Below, piece by piece: positions 1-6,104 of a DNA stretch of 8,810 nt. The position numbers and the translations under genes were made by a program. Source of the stretch: G039029935 sp039029935 (GTDB lineage Bacteria > Chloroflexota > Anaerolineae > Caldilineales > Caldilineaceae); contig JBCCFC010000530.1 in the NCBI GenBank assembly GCA_039029935.1, positions 1-8,810 of the forward strand. The letters are read 5' to 3'. The notes below the pieces were generated by a model. It did no database searches and was not told the DNA's origin. It saw only the letters and a list, made by a program, of their open reading frames with translations. Each line of letters starts with the position of its first letter. Within the stretch, counting starts at the first letter, position 1.

Positions 1-400
1 CAGCTTTTTTACGCACAGTGGCGTTTCCATCCTGCAAGGCCGAAATGAGTGGCGCAACCATCTGTTCATCCCTGACAGTCCAATTTGCGAGAGCACTGGC
101 CGCATTTTGACGAACATGGGCGTTTCCATCCTGCAAGGCTGAAATGAGTGGCGCAACCCAACGTTCATCTGTGATATTCAAATTTCCAATAGCAGTGGCA
201 GCATGTTGACGCACGGTGGCGTTTTTATCCTGTAAGGCTGAAATGAGCGGAGTAACCAAACGTTCATCTTCTATCTTCAAATGTCCGATAGCAATGGCCG
301 CCTTTTGGCGCACGGCGGCATTTTTATCCTGTAAGGCTGAAATGAGTGGCGTAACCTTAGTGCTATTTTCTATATTTAGTTGCCCAATCATAGTAGCGGC
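1..400 (-). repeat. 99-bp tandem HEAT-repeat units (33 residues each)
   Basis: The CTC codon of the motif PLISALQD recurs at 344-346, 245-247, 146-148 and 47-49, exactly 99 bp apart. A degenerate fifth copy lies at 443-445 (LLVLVLNDGVFQARSAAA). A core of about 26 nt around the LISALQD codons is almost unchanged between units, including third codon positions. The codons for the inter-helix loop and second helix differ (KIEDERLV, NITDERWV, TVRDEQMV). The array continues past the left edge. It is coding, with no spacers, so it is not CRISPR. Confidence 0.85.
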
Positions 401-1252
401 GGCACTGCGTGCTTGAAAAACTCCATCGTTTAATACAAGTACGAGGAGATCAAATATTTGTTTATCATCAATATTCAGTTGTTGTAGTATATCAATAGTC
501 CAAAGATGGGCACCCTTCTCTGAATGCTTCATACTAGATACAAATTGTGTTGGGTCTTTTTGAAAAATTTGGCTCAAAAGCGAAATAGAATCTCGCTGTA
601 TGGTAGCATCTCGATTGCTTAATTGGGAAAGAATCAAGCCTAGACTTTGTGGATGGTTCAATGTTGCGAGTACTGCGTGGGCGCGACCGCGAACATGGGG
701 GTTGGTATGTTCCGCCGCCAACAACACCAACATATGGATAGCTTCCTCTGTGCGGATTGTTTCAAAGGCTTGAATAATAGGGGTTGCGCGATTAAGCTTT
801 CGCTCATTCCTAACGGCTTGGTAGAGTGGCGGTATCACCGACGAGTGTTCGATCATTACTAGCCCATCAATGGCCGCACGTTGCACATCCTGGCGAGTAT
901 GACTAAGCAAGGGTGCTAAGTAACGGATGGCTTTAGGTGATTTGGTTTCACCAAGGGCAAGTGCGATAGTGGGCAACTGAATGGGGGTCGCGGTCTCGAT
1001 GAACCCTGCAAGCAGTTCGACACACGCGTTGGCGTCCATTTGGCTGGCCCAGATGCTGGCATCCACCTTTTCCACAATCGCACTGCGTAGCAACAACTCA
1101 AGGGTCTTTGGGTTGGGTGAGATGGTGCTGGCATTGTCGGTGATCCACACCAAGTGATCATATGGCAACAGCGTCCCAAAACGACGATAGTCATTGGTGG
1201 CGCGGGCAAGCAGACCACGCAGGTCCAGCAGAAGACGTTCGTCATCACTGAC
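1..1252 (-). CDS. HEAT-repeat C-terminal half of the SIR2-STAND protein (partial, beyond the TAG)
   Basis: Directly after TAG 1253-1255 the same frame stays open for 417 codons to the left edge. It begins VSDDERLLLDLRGLLARA, the helical stretch that follows the winged helix in STAND proteins. It continues as HEAT/PBS-lyase type repeats: diverged ones at about 960-450 (units such as KAIRYLAPLLSHTRQDVQRAA and NPHVRGRAHAVLATL), then regular 33-residue units of the form PLISALQDxNAxVRQxAAxAIGxL. In STAND proteins such superhelical C-termini act as the sensor that binds the trigger. No start right after the TAG looks good. The first in-frame ATG is at 1039, without a Shine-Dalgarno site, and would lose about 70 residues. 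I therefore see it as the disconnected tail of one gene rather than a separate gene. It is incomplete at the left edge. Confidence 0.82.
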
Positions 1253-1255
1253 CTA
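1253..1255 (-). other. In-frame amber (TAG) codon between NTPase and HEAT sensor
   Basis: The minus-strand codons read GTG TGG GCG TAG GTC AGT GAT (V W A stop V S D). Both sides are in the same frame and both match the expected protein, so nothing is missing except one codon. A TGG to TAG change is the simplest explanation, since an aromatic or Trp residue is common here in related proteins. It could be a real nonsense mutation, a sequencing or consensus error, or a readthrough codon. Confidence 0.85.
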
Positions 1256-3250
1256 CGCCCACACCTTTTCAATCATGACCTCATGCGCCAACTCATATTG
1301 CCTGCTATCGGGCAAACGCCGGATGATGCGGTGGTTCTGTAGATACCTGATAATTTTGGCAACTTCCCGCTCCGGTAATTTGAGCCGACGCACCAGTTCG
1401 TTTTGTGTCATCTCGCGTCTGCTGACCGCAATTTTGGTCTGTTCGGCACTGATCATGCTTTTGAGGACGGTCTGGGTTGCATCAGCCGCTGTATCTGCTG
1501 TCAAATGCAGGTCAATGGCTTGACGCACGGGGTCGTCTTTGATGTCATCAATCACGCGATCCAGATAGCCCGTGAGCAGTGACGTGGTCTCCCCCAAATC
1601 CCGATAACGGCGCAGGGTCAGCCCCTCGGCGGGTTTCGCCTGTGCTTGCCAATCTTGCCACAGTTCATGACAGACAATTTGCAATTGGGCGGGGGCAATA
1701 TCATTCTGTTGGAGGTCATCAATCAGTTGGTCAAGCAAGGCTGATTCTAGCGGAATGTGAAATGCTTTGGCGGGTTCGGCAATGGCGGCACTGGCACTGG
1801 GCGCACCCAAATTATAGAGCCTCATGCGGTTGCTCAGGGGGTCTCTGCCCAGCGTCTCTTCCATCACATCAAGCTGGTCCAGATAATCGCTGCGCAGGGC
1901 GATGAGGCAACGGATGTCCACTTGTGTCTGTGCGAGGACGGTCGCCAGTTGTTGGATGAAGTGCCGCTGGTTGGCCTTACCTTGGCGGATAAAGAATTCT
2001 TCAAATTGATCCAGCACCAAGATCAGTTTCTGGTCTGGCGGTAACCGTGTGCGGATAAACTGCATCAATGGCACATCTGAACCTTCCCCCGTCATCTTAT
2101 CCCGCATATCATCTGGTTGGCTGGACGCACTGGCGGCGAGAGCCTCGTTGATGGCAACACGGATTTCATCAAGCGTATCCGAGAGTGGTCGCGCATAGGC
2201 AATCTGATAGTCATCCAGACGGGCATGGGGGAGGACGGCGGCTTTGAGCAGCGACGTTTTGCCGCTGCCCGACTCACCATAGAGAATGCTCAACCGCGAT
2301 GTCAGCATCAGGTCAATCAGTCGCTCGGTTTCGTGGGTGCGTCCGTGAAAGATGGGCGCATCGGTCTGCTCAAAATAGTCTAAGAATTTATAGGGCACAG
2401 AGGGTAGCTTGACGGTGCCGCTGACGTCTTTCGGGCTGTCATCACCCTTCAATGCCTGGACTTCTTTGGCAAACTCTTCAAGCCACTGTGTCAACTTGGT
2501 GCTATAGTCATTTTGCTGAAATCCCAAGAAGTTGAAGCCACGCTCTAAATTGATGACAGTGATTTGATGCCGTTTTAAGCGTTTGATTGTCCATTCATCC
2601 GCATCCATCAGAACTGCATAGGCATTGCGGCCTAGATTTTCGGATTCATTGCGCGCCAATGTCAAAAGCTGCGTTAAGTTGGGAGCATCGCCCTGATAGC
2701 CAACAAAGAGAACGGTCTTCGTATGGAGGATACTCTGTAGAATACGGGTGACTGCCCGATGTCGCTCGGCATAGGCATCATAGTGCTGACTCGTGACCAC
2801 CATGCTTTCTCGCTGCGTAAAATCGCCATGCAGTTTGACAAGATGTACCCGATCCGCTGACCAAAAGCCGACATCGGTGGTTTGCCGCGAGACATCAAAT
2901 GGGCGTTTTTGGGTGCGCAATGCCTGTTCCAGCAAATCATCATAGTTGGTCGTAAAGATGTGGTTGACGGGCAGGTTTAACAAGGCAGGGTAAAACGCAG
3001 GTAGGTCCAGCGAGGTTGTCTCCAATTGCTCCTGCAATTCCTCTAAAAGTGCGCGCTCTCCATATTCGTCCGCATAAAACTGTGCGATCTCGATGGCGGG
3101 CGTATGGGGCGGGCAACCCAACTCGCGCGCAAATTGCTTGGTAATCTGGTTCATATCGGGCAAACCCGCCAGCGTAGACAGGTCCGGGCCCACAAAAAGA
3201 GCACCATTTCCTTTGGCAAATTGTTTGACTAATTCACGAGGTGGTTTCAT
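1253..3250 (-). CDS. SIR2-like / STAND NTPase protein, cut short by an in-frame TAG
   Basis: Probable N-terminal effector and NTPase parts of a SIR2-STAND conflict (anti-phage type) protein. Residues here are counted from a GTG at 3259. The SIR2-like domain covers about 10-250: GPDLS near 24-28, TTNYDD with N105 and D107, KLHGD with H144, and LFVGYQGD near 184-191. Such domains are usually NAD-degrading. The STAND module follows: FHGR near 304, Walker A GESGSGKTS at 328-336, Walker B LILVLDQFEEFF at 412-423, then a winged-helix-like end (about 615-660) finishing YELAHEVMIEKVWA. No signal peptide or membrane segment is visible, so it is probably cytoplasmic. I prefer ATG 3250; GTG 3259 has its only GGA too close. 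TAG 1253-1255 falls where STAND proteins normally continue into the sensor, and the frame stays open beyond it, so this is probably the front half of a broken or misread gene. The function is inferred from domains only. Confidence 0.88.
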   Translation of the reverse strand: MKPPRELVKQFAKGNGALFVGPDLSTLAGLPDMNQITKQFARELGCPPHTPAIEIAQFYADEYGERALLEELQEQLETTSLDLPAFYPALLNLPVNHIFTTNYDDLLEQALRTQKRPFDVSRQTTDVGFWSADRVHLVKLHGDFTQRESMVVTSQHYDAYAERHRAVTRILQSILHTKTVLFVGYQGDAPNLTQLLTLARNESENLGRNAYAVLMDADEWTIKRLKRHQITVINLERGFNFLGFQQNDYSTKLTQWLEEFAKEVQALKGDDSPKDVSGTVKLPSVPYKFLDYFEQTDAPIFHGRTHETERLIDLMLTSRLSILYGESGSGKTSLLKAAVLPHARLDDYQIAYARPLSDTLDEIRVAINEALAASASSQPDDMRDKMTGEGSDVPLMQFIRTRLPPDQKLILVLDQFEEFFIRQGKANQRHFIQQLATVLAQTQVDIRCLIALRSDYLDQLDVMEETLGRDPLSNRMRLYNLGAPSASAAIAEPAKAFHIPLESALLDQLIDDLQQNDIAPAQLQIVCHELWQDWQAQAKPAEGLTLRRYRDLGETTSLLTGYLDRVIDDIKDDPVRQAIDLHLTADTAADATQTVLKSMISAEQTKIAVSRREMTQNELVRRLKLPEREVAKIIRYLQNHRIIRRLPDSRQYELAHEVMIEKVWA

Positions 3251-3298
3251 GCAAGACACTTATCCATTTGATTGTTTTAATATTTTCAAAAATAACCG

Positions 3299-3326
3299 AT
3301 AACAGCGGGCTGTTTGGCTCGGTCAA
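3299..3326 (-). promoter_or_regulatory. Candidate promoter of the SIR2-STAND gene
   Basis: On the minus strand TTGACC (3326-3321) and TGTTAT (3304-3299) are separated by 16 bp. They match the sigma70 consensus at 5/6 and 4/6 positions. The site lies about 50 bp upstream of the start codon. No better pair was seen between 3260 and 3400, but the -10 match is moderate. Confidence 0.3.
3301..3314. promoter_or_regulatory. Palindrome inside the candidate SIR2-STAND promoter
   Basis: AACAGCGGGCTGTT is a perfect inverted repeat with 6-bp arms and a 2-bp centre. It overlaps the candidate -10 and fills most of the spacer to the -35, the usual place for a repressor operator. There is no following T-run, so it is not a terminator. 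The regulator is unknown, and a 14-bp palindrome can occur by chance. Confidence 0.3.
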
Positions 3327-3393
3327 AAATTTTAGCCCTCTCATGATTTTACGCAAGCCGCATTACTTTGTCAAGAGCATTCCAGACGATCAG

Positions 3394-3405
3394 ACGACCA
3401 AATAA
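3394..3405 (+). repeat. Direct repeat ACGACCAAATAA, copy 1
   Basis: A 12-bp perfect match to 3764-3775, just upstream of the propeller gene. The similarity fades a few bases further (ACAT follows shortly in both). It could be a duplicated regulatory segment, a remnant of an insertion between the copies, or chance. Confidence 0.4.
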
Positions 3406-3527
3406 TACATTGAACGCATCCCACATTTGCAGGAACTATAGGTTGCACGCCTAAAAGTGTGACAAACCGGTGTTCTTCATGAACACGATTCGGTGGGGCG
3501 TTGCATCGTTATGAGAGGCTCGTGCGC

Positions 3528-3600
3528 GGGACCTTCGGGAGGTCGGTGCGGTGGTATTTGCGCGCGGCGAACGCACATAAACCGACCTCCCAAAGGTCCC
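3528..3600. repeat. 73-bp inverted-repeat element, GACCTTCGGG family, copy A
   Basis: The arms at 3528-3547 and 3581-3600 are 20 bp each and match at 19 of 20 positions. They enclose a GC-rich 33-bp centre in which GTGCG (3546-3550) and CGCAC (3572-3576) can also pair. Each arm is itself a small hairpin (GACCT...AGGTC). A second element with related arms and nearly the same size lies at 5981-6049, so this looks like a dispersed REP- or MITE-like repeat rather than a terminator. No T-run follows. Confidence 0.7.
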
Positions 3601-3711
3601 ACACCATCAACTCTGTTGCCACCGTTATGGGTGTTCACCATTCTCTGGAACAGGTACATCCCACAATTCTTTTGACCCAAATATAAGACGCACTCGACGC
3701 ATTTTTACCCG

Positions 3712-3740
3712 TTGACACGAGGCTCAATCGGTGCTAGACT
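3712..3740 (+). promoter_or_regulatory. Strong sigma70-type promoter of the propeller/enolase operon
   Basis: A perfect -35 TTGACA at 3712-3717, a 17-bp spacer and -10 TAGACT at 3735-3740, preceded by TGC (extended -10 TGn). Transcription should start near 3747, giving a leader of about 50 nt before ATG 3800. This is the best promoter match in the window. Confidence 0.7.
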
Positions 3741-3763
3741 GACCCGCCTATCAACCAATAGAC

Positions 3764-3775
3764 ACGACCAAATAA
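3764..3775 (+). repeat. Direct repeat ACGACCAAATAA, copy 2
   Basis: Second copy of the 12-bp repeat, within the predicted 5' leader of the propeller/enolase operon, 370 bp from copy 1. The segment between the copies contains inverted-repeat element A and the operon promoter. Confidence 0.4.
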
Positions 3776-3786
3776 ACATCAATGAC

Positions 3787-3790
3787 GGAG
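3787..3790 (+). promoter_or_regulatory. Ribosome-binding site that fixes the propeller gene start
   Basis: GGAG lies 9 nt before ATG 3800. The in-frame upstream ATG at 3782 has no Shine-Dalgarno site, and the GGAG would lie inside its coding part. The start at 3800 is therefore preferred. Confidence 0.6.
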
Positions 3791-3799
3791 ATTCAAACG

Positions 3800-4705
3800 A
3801 TGACATCATCCAACATAAACTTCAACGCCATCACCACCCCCATAATTCACCAAGGCACACCCACCATAGGCTATCGTGACCCGGCGGCACACTACCATGA
3901 CGGGGTGTTCCGTGTCTTTCATACGCTTTGTACACGGGAGGGGGACAGCTATTACTGGCATTTGGCCGTTACAGAGAGCCGCGATTTGGTCAAGTGGTCT
4001 GAGCCAAAAATCCTGACGGAGAAAAATCTGAGCTTGAACTATTCCAGCCCGGGCAACATCATCTGGTATGACGGTCAATGGGTGCTTTGTTTGCAAACGT
4101 ATCCAACCCCGCGCCAAGAGACAACGGGGGACCAGAGTTCGCGGCTTTGGACGATGACCAGCAGTGATTTGGTTAACTGGTCTGCGCCCAAGATGATGAT
4201 GGTGAAAGGGCCGGATGTGCCAGTTGCGGAGATGGGGCGCATGATCGACCCGTATTTGGTGCAGGATATGGACAATCCAGAGAAGTGGTGGTGTTTTTAT
4301 AAACAGAATGGGGCCAGCATCTCCTACAGCACGGACCTCGACACATGGACCTATTTTGGCCGTGTGGGTGCGGGTGAAAATGCTTGTGTATTGGTGGATG
4401 GTGATGAGTATGTGTTGATTCACTCGCCAAAAAATGGCATTGGTATGAAACGGAGCACCGATTTACAGACGTGGCGTGATGTGGCCTTCTACACATTGGG
4501 GCAAGCCGAATGGATATGGGCGCAAGGACGGATTACGGCGGGGCATGTGCTGGACTTGCGTGATGAGCCGACTGTGGGCAAGTACCTTATGTTCTTTCAT
4601 GGCTCTGTTGATGTATCAACATGCGACTTGCCAGAGACACATGGTGCCGCCAGCCTTGGCATTGCGTGGAGCGATGATCTGGTTGATTGGACATGGCCTG
4701 TATGA
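3800..4705 (+). CDS. Five-bladed beta-propeller glycosidase-like protein (GH43/GH32 type)
   Basis: A protein of 301 residues from ATG 3800, with no signal peptide, so probably cytoplasmic. Five spaced copies of an S-x-D-L-x-x-W motif are visible: SRDLVKW (60-66), SSDLVNW (121-127), STDLDTW, STDLQTW and SDDLVDW at the C-terminus. These mark the blades of a five-bladed propeller as in GH43, GH32 and GH62 enzymes. YRDP (D27) near the N-terminus fits the general base, and MIDPYL (D150) fits the second conserved acid of this fold. The general-acid Glu is less clear; AGEN and AEWIW are candidates. The substrate cannot be read from the sequence. The gene is first in an operon, and its stop overlaps the start of the enolase-superfamily gene (ATGA at 4702-4705). 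The products probably act in one carbohydrate pathway. The fold call is firm; hydrolase activity is inferred. Confidence 0.82.
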   Translation: MTSSNINFNAITTPIIHQGTPTIGYRDPAAHYHDGVFRVFHTLCTREGDSYYWHLAVTESRDLVKWSEPKILTEKNLSLNYSSPGNIIWYDGQWVLCLQTYPTPRQETTGDQSSRLWTMTSSDLVNWSAPKMMMVKGPDVPVAEMGRMIDPYLVQDMDNPEKWWCFYKQNGASISYSTDLDTWTYFGRVGAGENACVLVDGDEYVLIHSPKNGIGMKRSTDLQTWRDVAFYTLGQAEWIWAQGRITAGHVLDLRDEPTVGKYLMFFHGSVDVSTCDLPETHGAASLGIAWSDDLVDWTWPV

Positions 4706-5859
4706 AAATTACCGATATTTGTGTTGATATTATTGGCGATGGCCTCGATGTCAATCCCGACAAGGGCGGTGTTGAACCGCTGGCGGTTATCCGTATGTTG
4801 ACAGACGAAGGACTGGTTGGGTTTGCCGAATCGTTTCGTGTACCGCCGGGTGTGGCCTTGGCCGTGATGCATGGCAAGGACTCCTTTCTGGGGCGGTTAC
4901 TGATTGGTGAAGAACTCACCCATCCTGAACGGCTCTGGCAGAAGCTCTATGATAGTATCCTGCATTATAACCGTCGTGGCTGGGCATTGATGTGTCTGGG
5001 TGCGTTGGATATTGCGGTCTGGGACCTCTATGGCAAGCAGTTGAATCAGCCCGTGTACAAACTGTTGGGTGGCGCGCAGCGTGGGTACTTTCAGACACCC
5101 GAATCCAACCCTGTCATTGAAGTCGTGCCGTACTGCACCATCGTCTCTGAACAGTGGGACAATGACGCGATGATCGAAAGCCAGGTCGAGCGGGTATTGC
5201 GTCTCAGAGACAAGGGCTATCGTGCATTCAAAGTCGAGCCGATGATGTCTTCGGTTGAGAACATTATCAAACTGGCAACCCGTGCAAGAGAAGCCTTGGG
5301 GCCAGATGTGATGCTGGCGGTGGATGTAGGCTATCGCTTTAATGATGTGCAAGCCTGCCAGCGTATTTGTCGTGTCCTCGAAGAACTGGACATCTATTTC
5401 TTTGAAACGCCTTTCCCTATAGACAGCTTCACGCCCTACGCTCGGCTGGCCGAAAGCACCCATATTCCCCTAGCAATGGGCGAACATGCCGTCAGTCGCT
5501 GGGAGCTTCAACACATGATGGACTATGGGAAAGTCAGTGTTGTCCAGCCCTACATGAACACCTGTGGCGGCATCACCGAGGCCAAGCGCATCGTGGAGAT
5601 TGCCCAAAGTCGTGGTGTGTTGGTCATTCCTGGCAACTGGTCAACACAGATATTGGGGGCATCGACGGTTCACTTCGCCCTCTATTCGCCCATCACGCCC
5701 TATGTGGAGTTTGCGCCAGCGGAAGTGTTTGACTCGCCATTGCGTCTGGAAATTCAGGAATTGGGGCATCCGGTTGTGGAGGGTGCGATTCAGATGCCAA
5801 CGTGTGCTGGTATGGGGATTGAGATTCCACAGACGTTGATTAATGCGTACCGTCTGTAG
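4702..5859 (+). CDS. Mandelate racemase/muconate lactonizing enzyme-like protein (enolase superfamily)
   Basis: A 385-residue protein of usual family length, with an N-terminal capping domain (about 1-125) and a barrel domain. Typical landmarks are GALDIAVWDLYGK at 100-112 and the Mg ligands D208 (AVDVGYR), E235 (FFETPFP) and E261 (AMGEH). CGGITEAKRI at 288-297 and YVEF with E336 are also present. These enzymes abstract a proton next to a carboxylate, often as sugar-acid dehydratases or cycloisomerases. The active site is unusual: the KxK motif reads K177-V-E179, the QPD Asp is Tyr284 (VVQPY), and the PH His is Gly311 (VIPGNWS), so the common Asp-His dyad is absent. Start ATG 4702 overlaps the previous stop by 4 nt, which implies translational coupling. 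An in-frame TTG at 4687 would lie inside the upstream gene. The family is certain; the reaction is unknown. Confidence 0.92.
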   Translation: MKITDICVDIIGDGLDVNPDKGGVEPLAVIRMLTDEGLVGFAESFRVPPGVALAVMHGKDSFLGRLLIGEELTHPERLWQKLYDSILHYNRRGWALMCLGALDIAVWDLYGKQLNQPVYKLLGGAQRGYFQTPESNPVIEVVPYCTIVSEQWDNDAMIESQVERVLRLRDKGYRAFKVEPMMSSVENIIKLATRAREALGPDVMLAVDVGYRFNDVQACQRICRVLEELDIYFFETPFPIDSFTPYARLAESTHIPLAMGEHAVSRWELQHMMDYGKVSVVQPYMNTCGGITEAKRIVEIAQSRGVLVIPGNWSTQILGASTVHFALYSPITPYVEFAPAEVFDSPLRLEIQELGHPVVEGAIQMPTCAGMGIEIPQTLINAYRL

Positions 5860-5893
5860 TTTGCGTTGGTCATTAATCTCTACGATTCGACTC

Positions 5894-5934
5894 CAGCTAT
5901 CATGCTTGAGAAAAGTGAGAAAGTCAGCTATCAT
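5894..5934 (+). repeat. Two direct copies of CAGCTATCAT, 31 bp apart
   Basis: The copies lie at 5894-5903 and 5925-5934, downstream of the enolase-superfamily gene and upstream of the nuclease-like gene. Their 31-bp period is about three helical turns, which would suit side-by-side protein binding. A TATACT at 5951-5956 could be a -10 box, with only a poor -35. Chance is not excluded. Confidence 0.3.
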
Positions 5935-5980
5935 ACAGAGAATCATCGTGTATACTGTGAGAGGGCATAGCTTGCGATTA

Positions 5981-6049
5981 AGACCTTCGGGAGATGCCCA
6001 CAAAATCTGTGTGTATCAGTGAAACTTGATGCGCACCACCCGAAGGTCT
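5981..6049. repeat. 69-bp inverted-repeat element, GACCTTCGGG family, copy B
   Basis: AGACCTTCGGG (5981-5991) and CCCGAAGGTCT (6039-6049) are perfect 11-bp inverted arms around a 47-bp centre. Arm sequence and overall size match copy A at 3528-3600: GACC-to-GGTC spans of 67 and 69 bp. The four arms share GACCTT(C/T)GGG(A/T)G(A/G)T. The element sits in the 245-bp gap before the nuclease-like gene, about 50 bp from its ribosome-binding site. Its transcript could fold in that leader. Confidence 0.65.
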
Positions 6050-6094
6050 GGCTCAGTATATTGAGTCGATACATCAAACATATTCTCTGTATTC

Positions 6095-6099
6095 GGAGG
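6095..6099 (+). promoter_or_regulatory. Ribosome-binding site of the nuclease-like gene
   Basis: A near-consensus GGAGG ends 5 nt before ATG 6105 and supports that start. Confidence 0.7.
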
Positions 6100-6104
6100 T
6101 AGTT

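Larger units (their letters stand above)
3327..3711. other. Divergent intergenic region without a convincing gene
   Basis: This stretch lies between the divergently oriented SIR2-STAND gene and the sugar operon. Short frames of 60-67 codons around 3477-3686 exist on both strands, but they mirror each other across an inverted repeat. They have no Shine-Dalgarno site and no recognisable motif, so I do not call them. Visible features are the inverted-repeat element at 3528-3600, a small hairpin GTGTTC-TTCAT-GAACAC at 3470-3486, and one copy of the direct repeat ACGACCAAATAA at 3394-3405. Confidence 0.6.

Noticed and set aside
1..400. CRISPR array, suggested by regular 99-bp repeats
   Set aside because: The period consists of continuous coding HEAT units in frame, with no unique spacers and no cas genes.
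1253..1255. Pyrrolysine or another recoding signal at the TAG
   Set aside because: No recoding element or supporting gene is seen, and this protein family is not known for pyrrolysine. A Trp nonsense change or a base-call error is simpler.
916..1272. 118-codon minus-strand frame at the TAG junction
   Set aside because: It is in a different frame from both the NTPase and the HEAT parts, with a low-complexity Cys/Pro/Arg mix. The HEAT-coding frame explains this DNA.
3477..3686. Short frames of 60-67 codons on both strands
   Set aside because: They arise from the inverted-repeat element and GC-rich flank, mirror each other, and lack start signals or known motifs.
3806..4423. 205-codon minus-strand frame opposite the propeller gene
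   Set aside because: It is antisense to a clearly coding gene with blade motifs, has no family motif, and is rich in His/Arg as expected of a shadow frame.
4897..5463. 188-codon minus-strand frame opposite the enolase-superfamily gene
   Set aside because: Its whole length overlaps a certain gene, and no motif or ribosome-binding site supports it.
5981..6049. Rho-independent terminator after the enolase-superfamily gene
   Set aside because: The stems are 47 bp apart, no T-run follows, and the arms match another dispersed copy, so a repeat element fits better.
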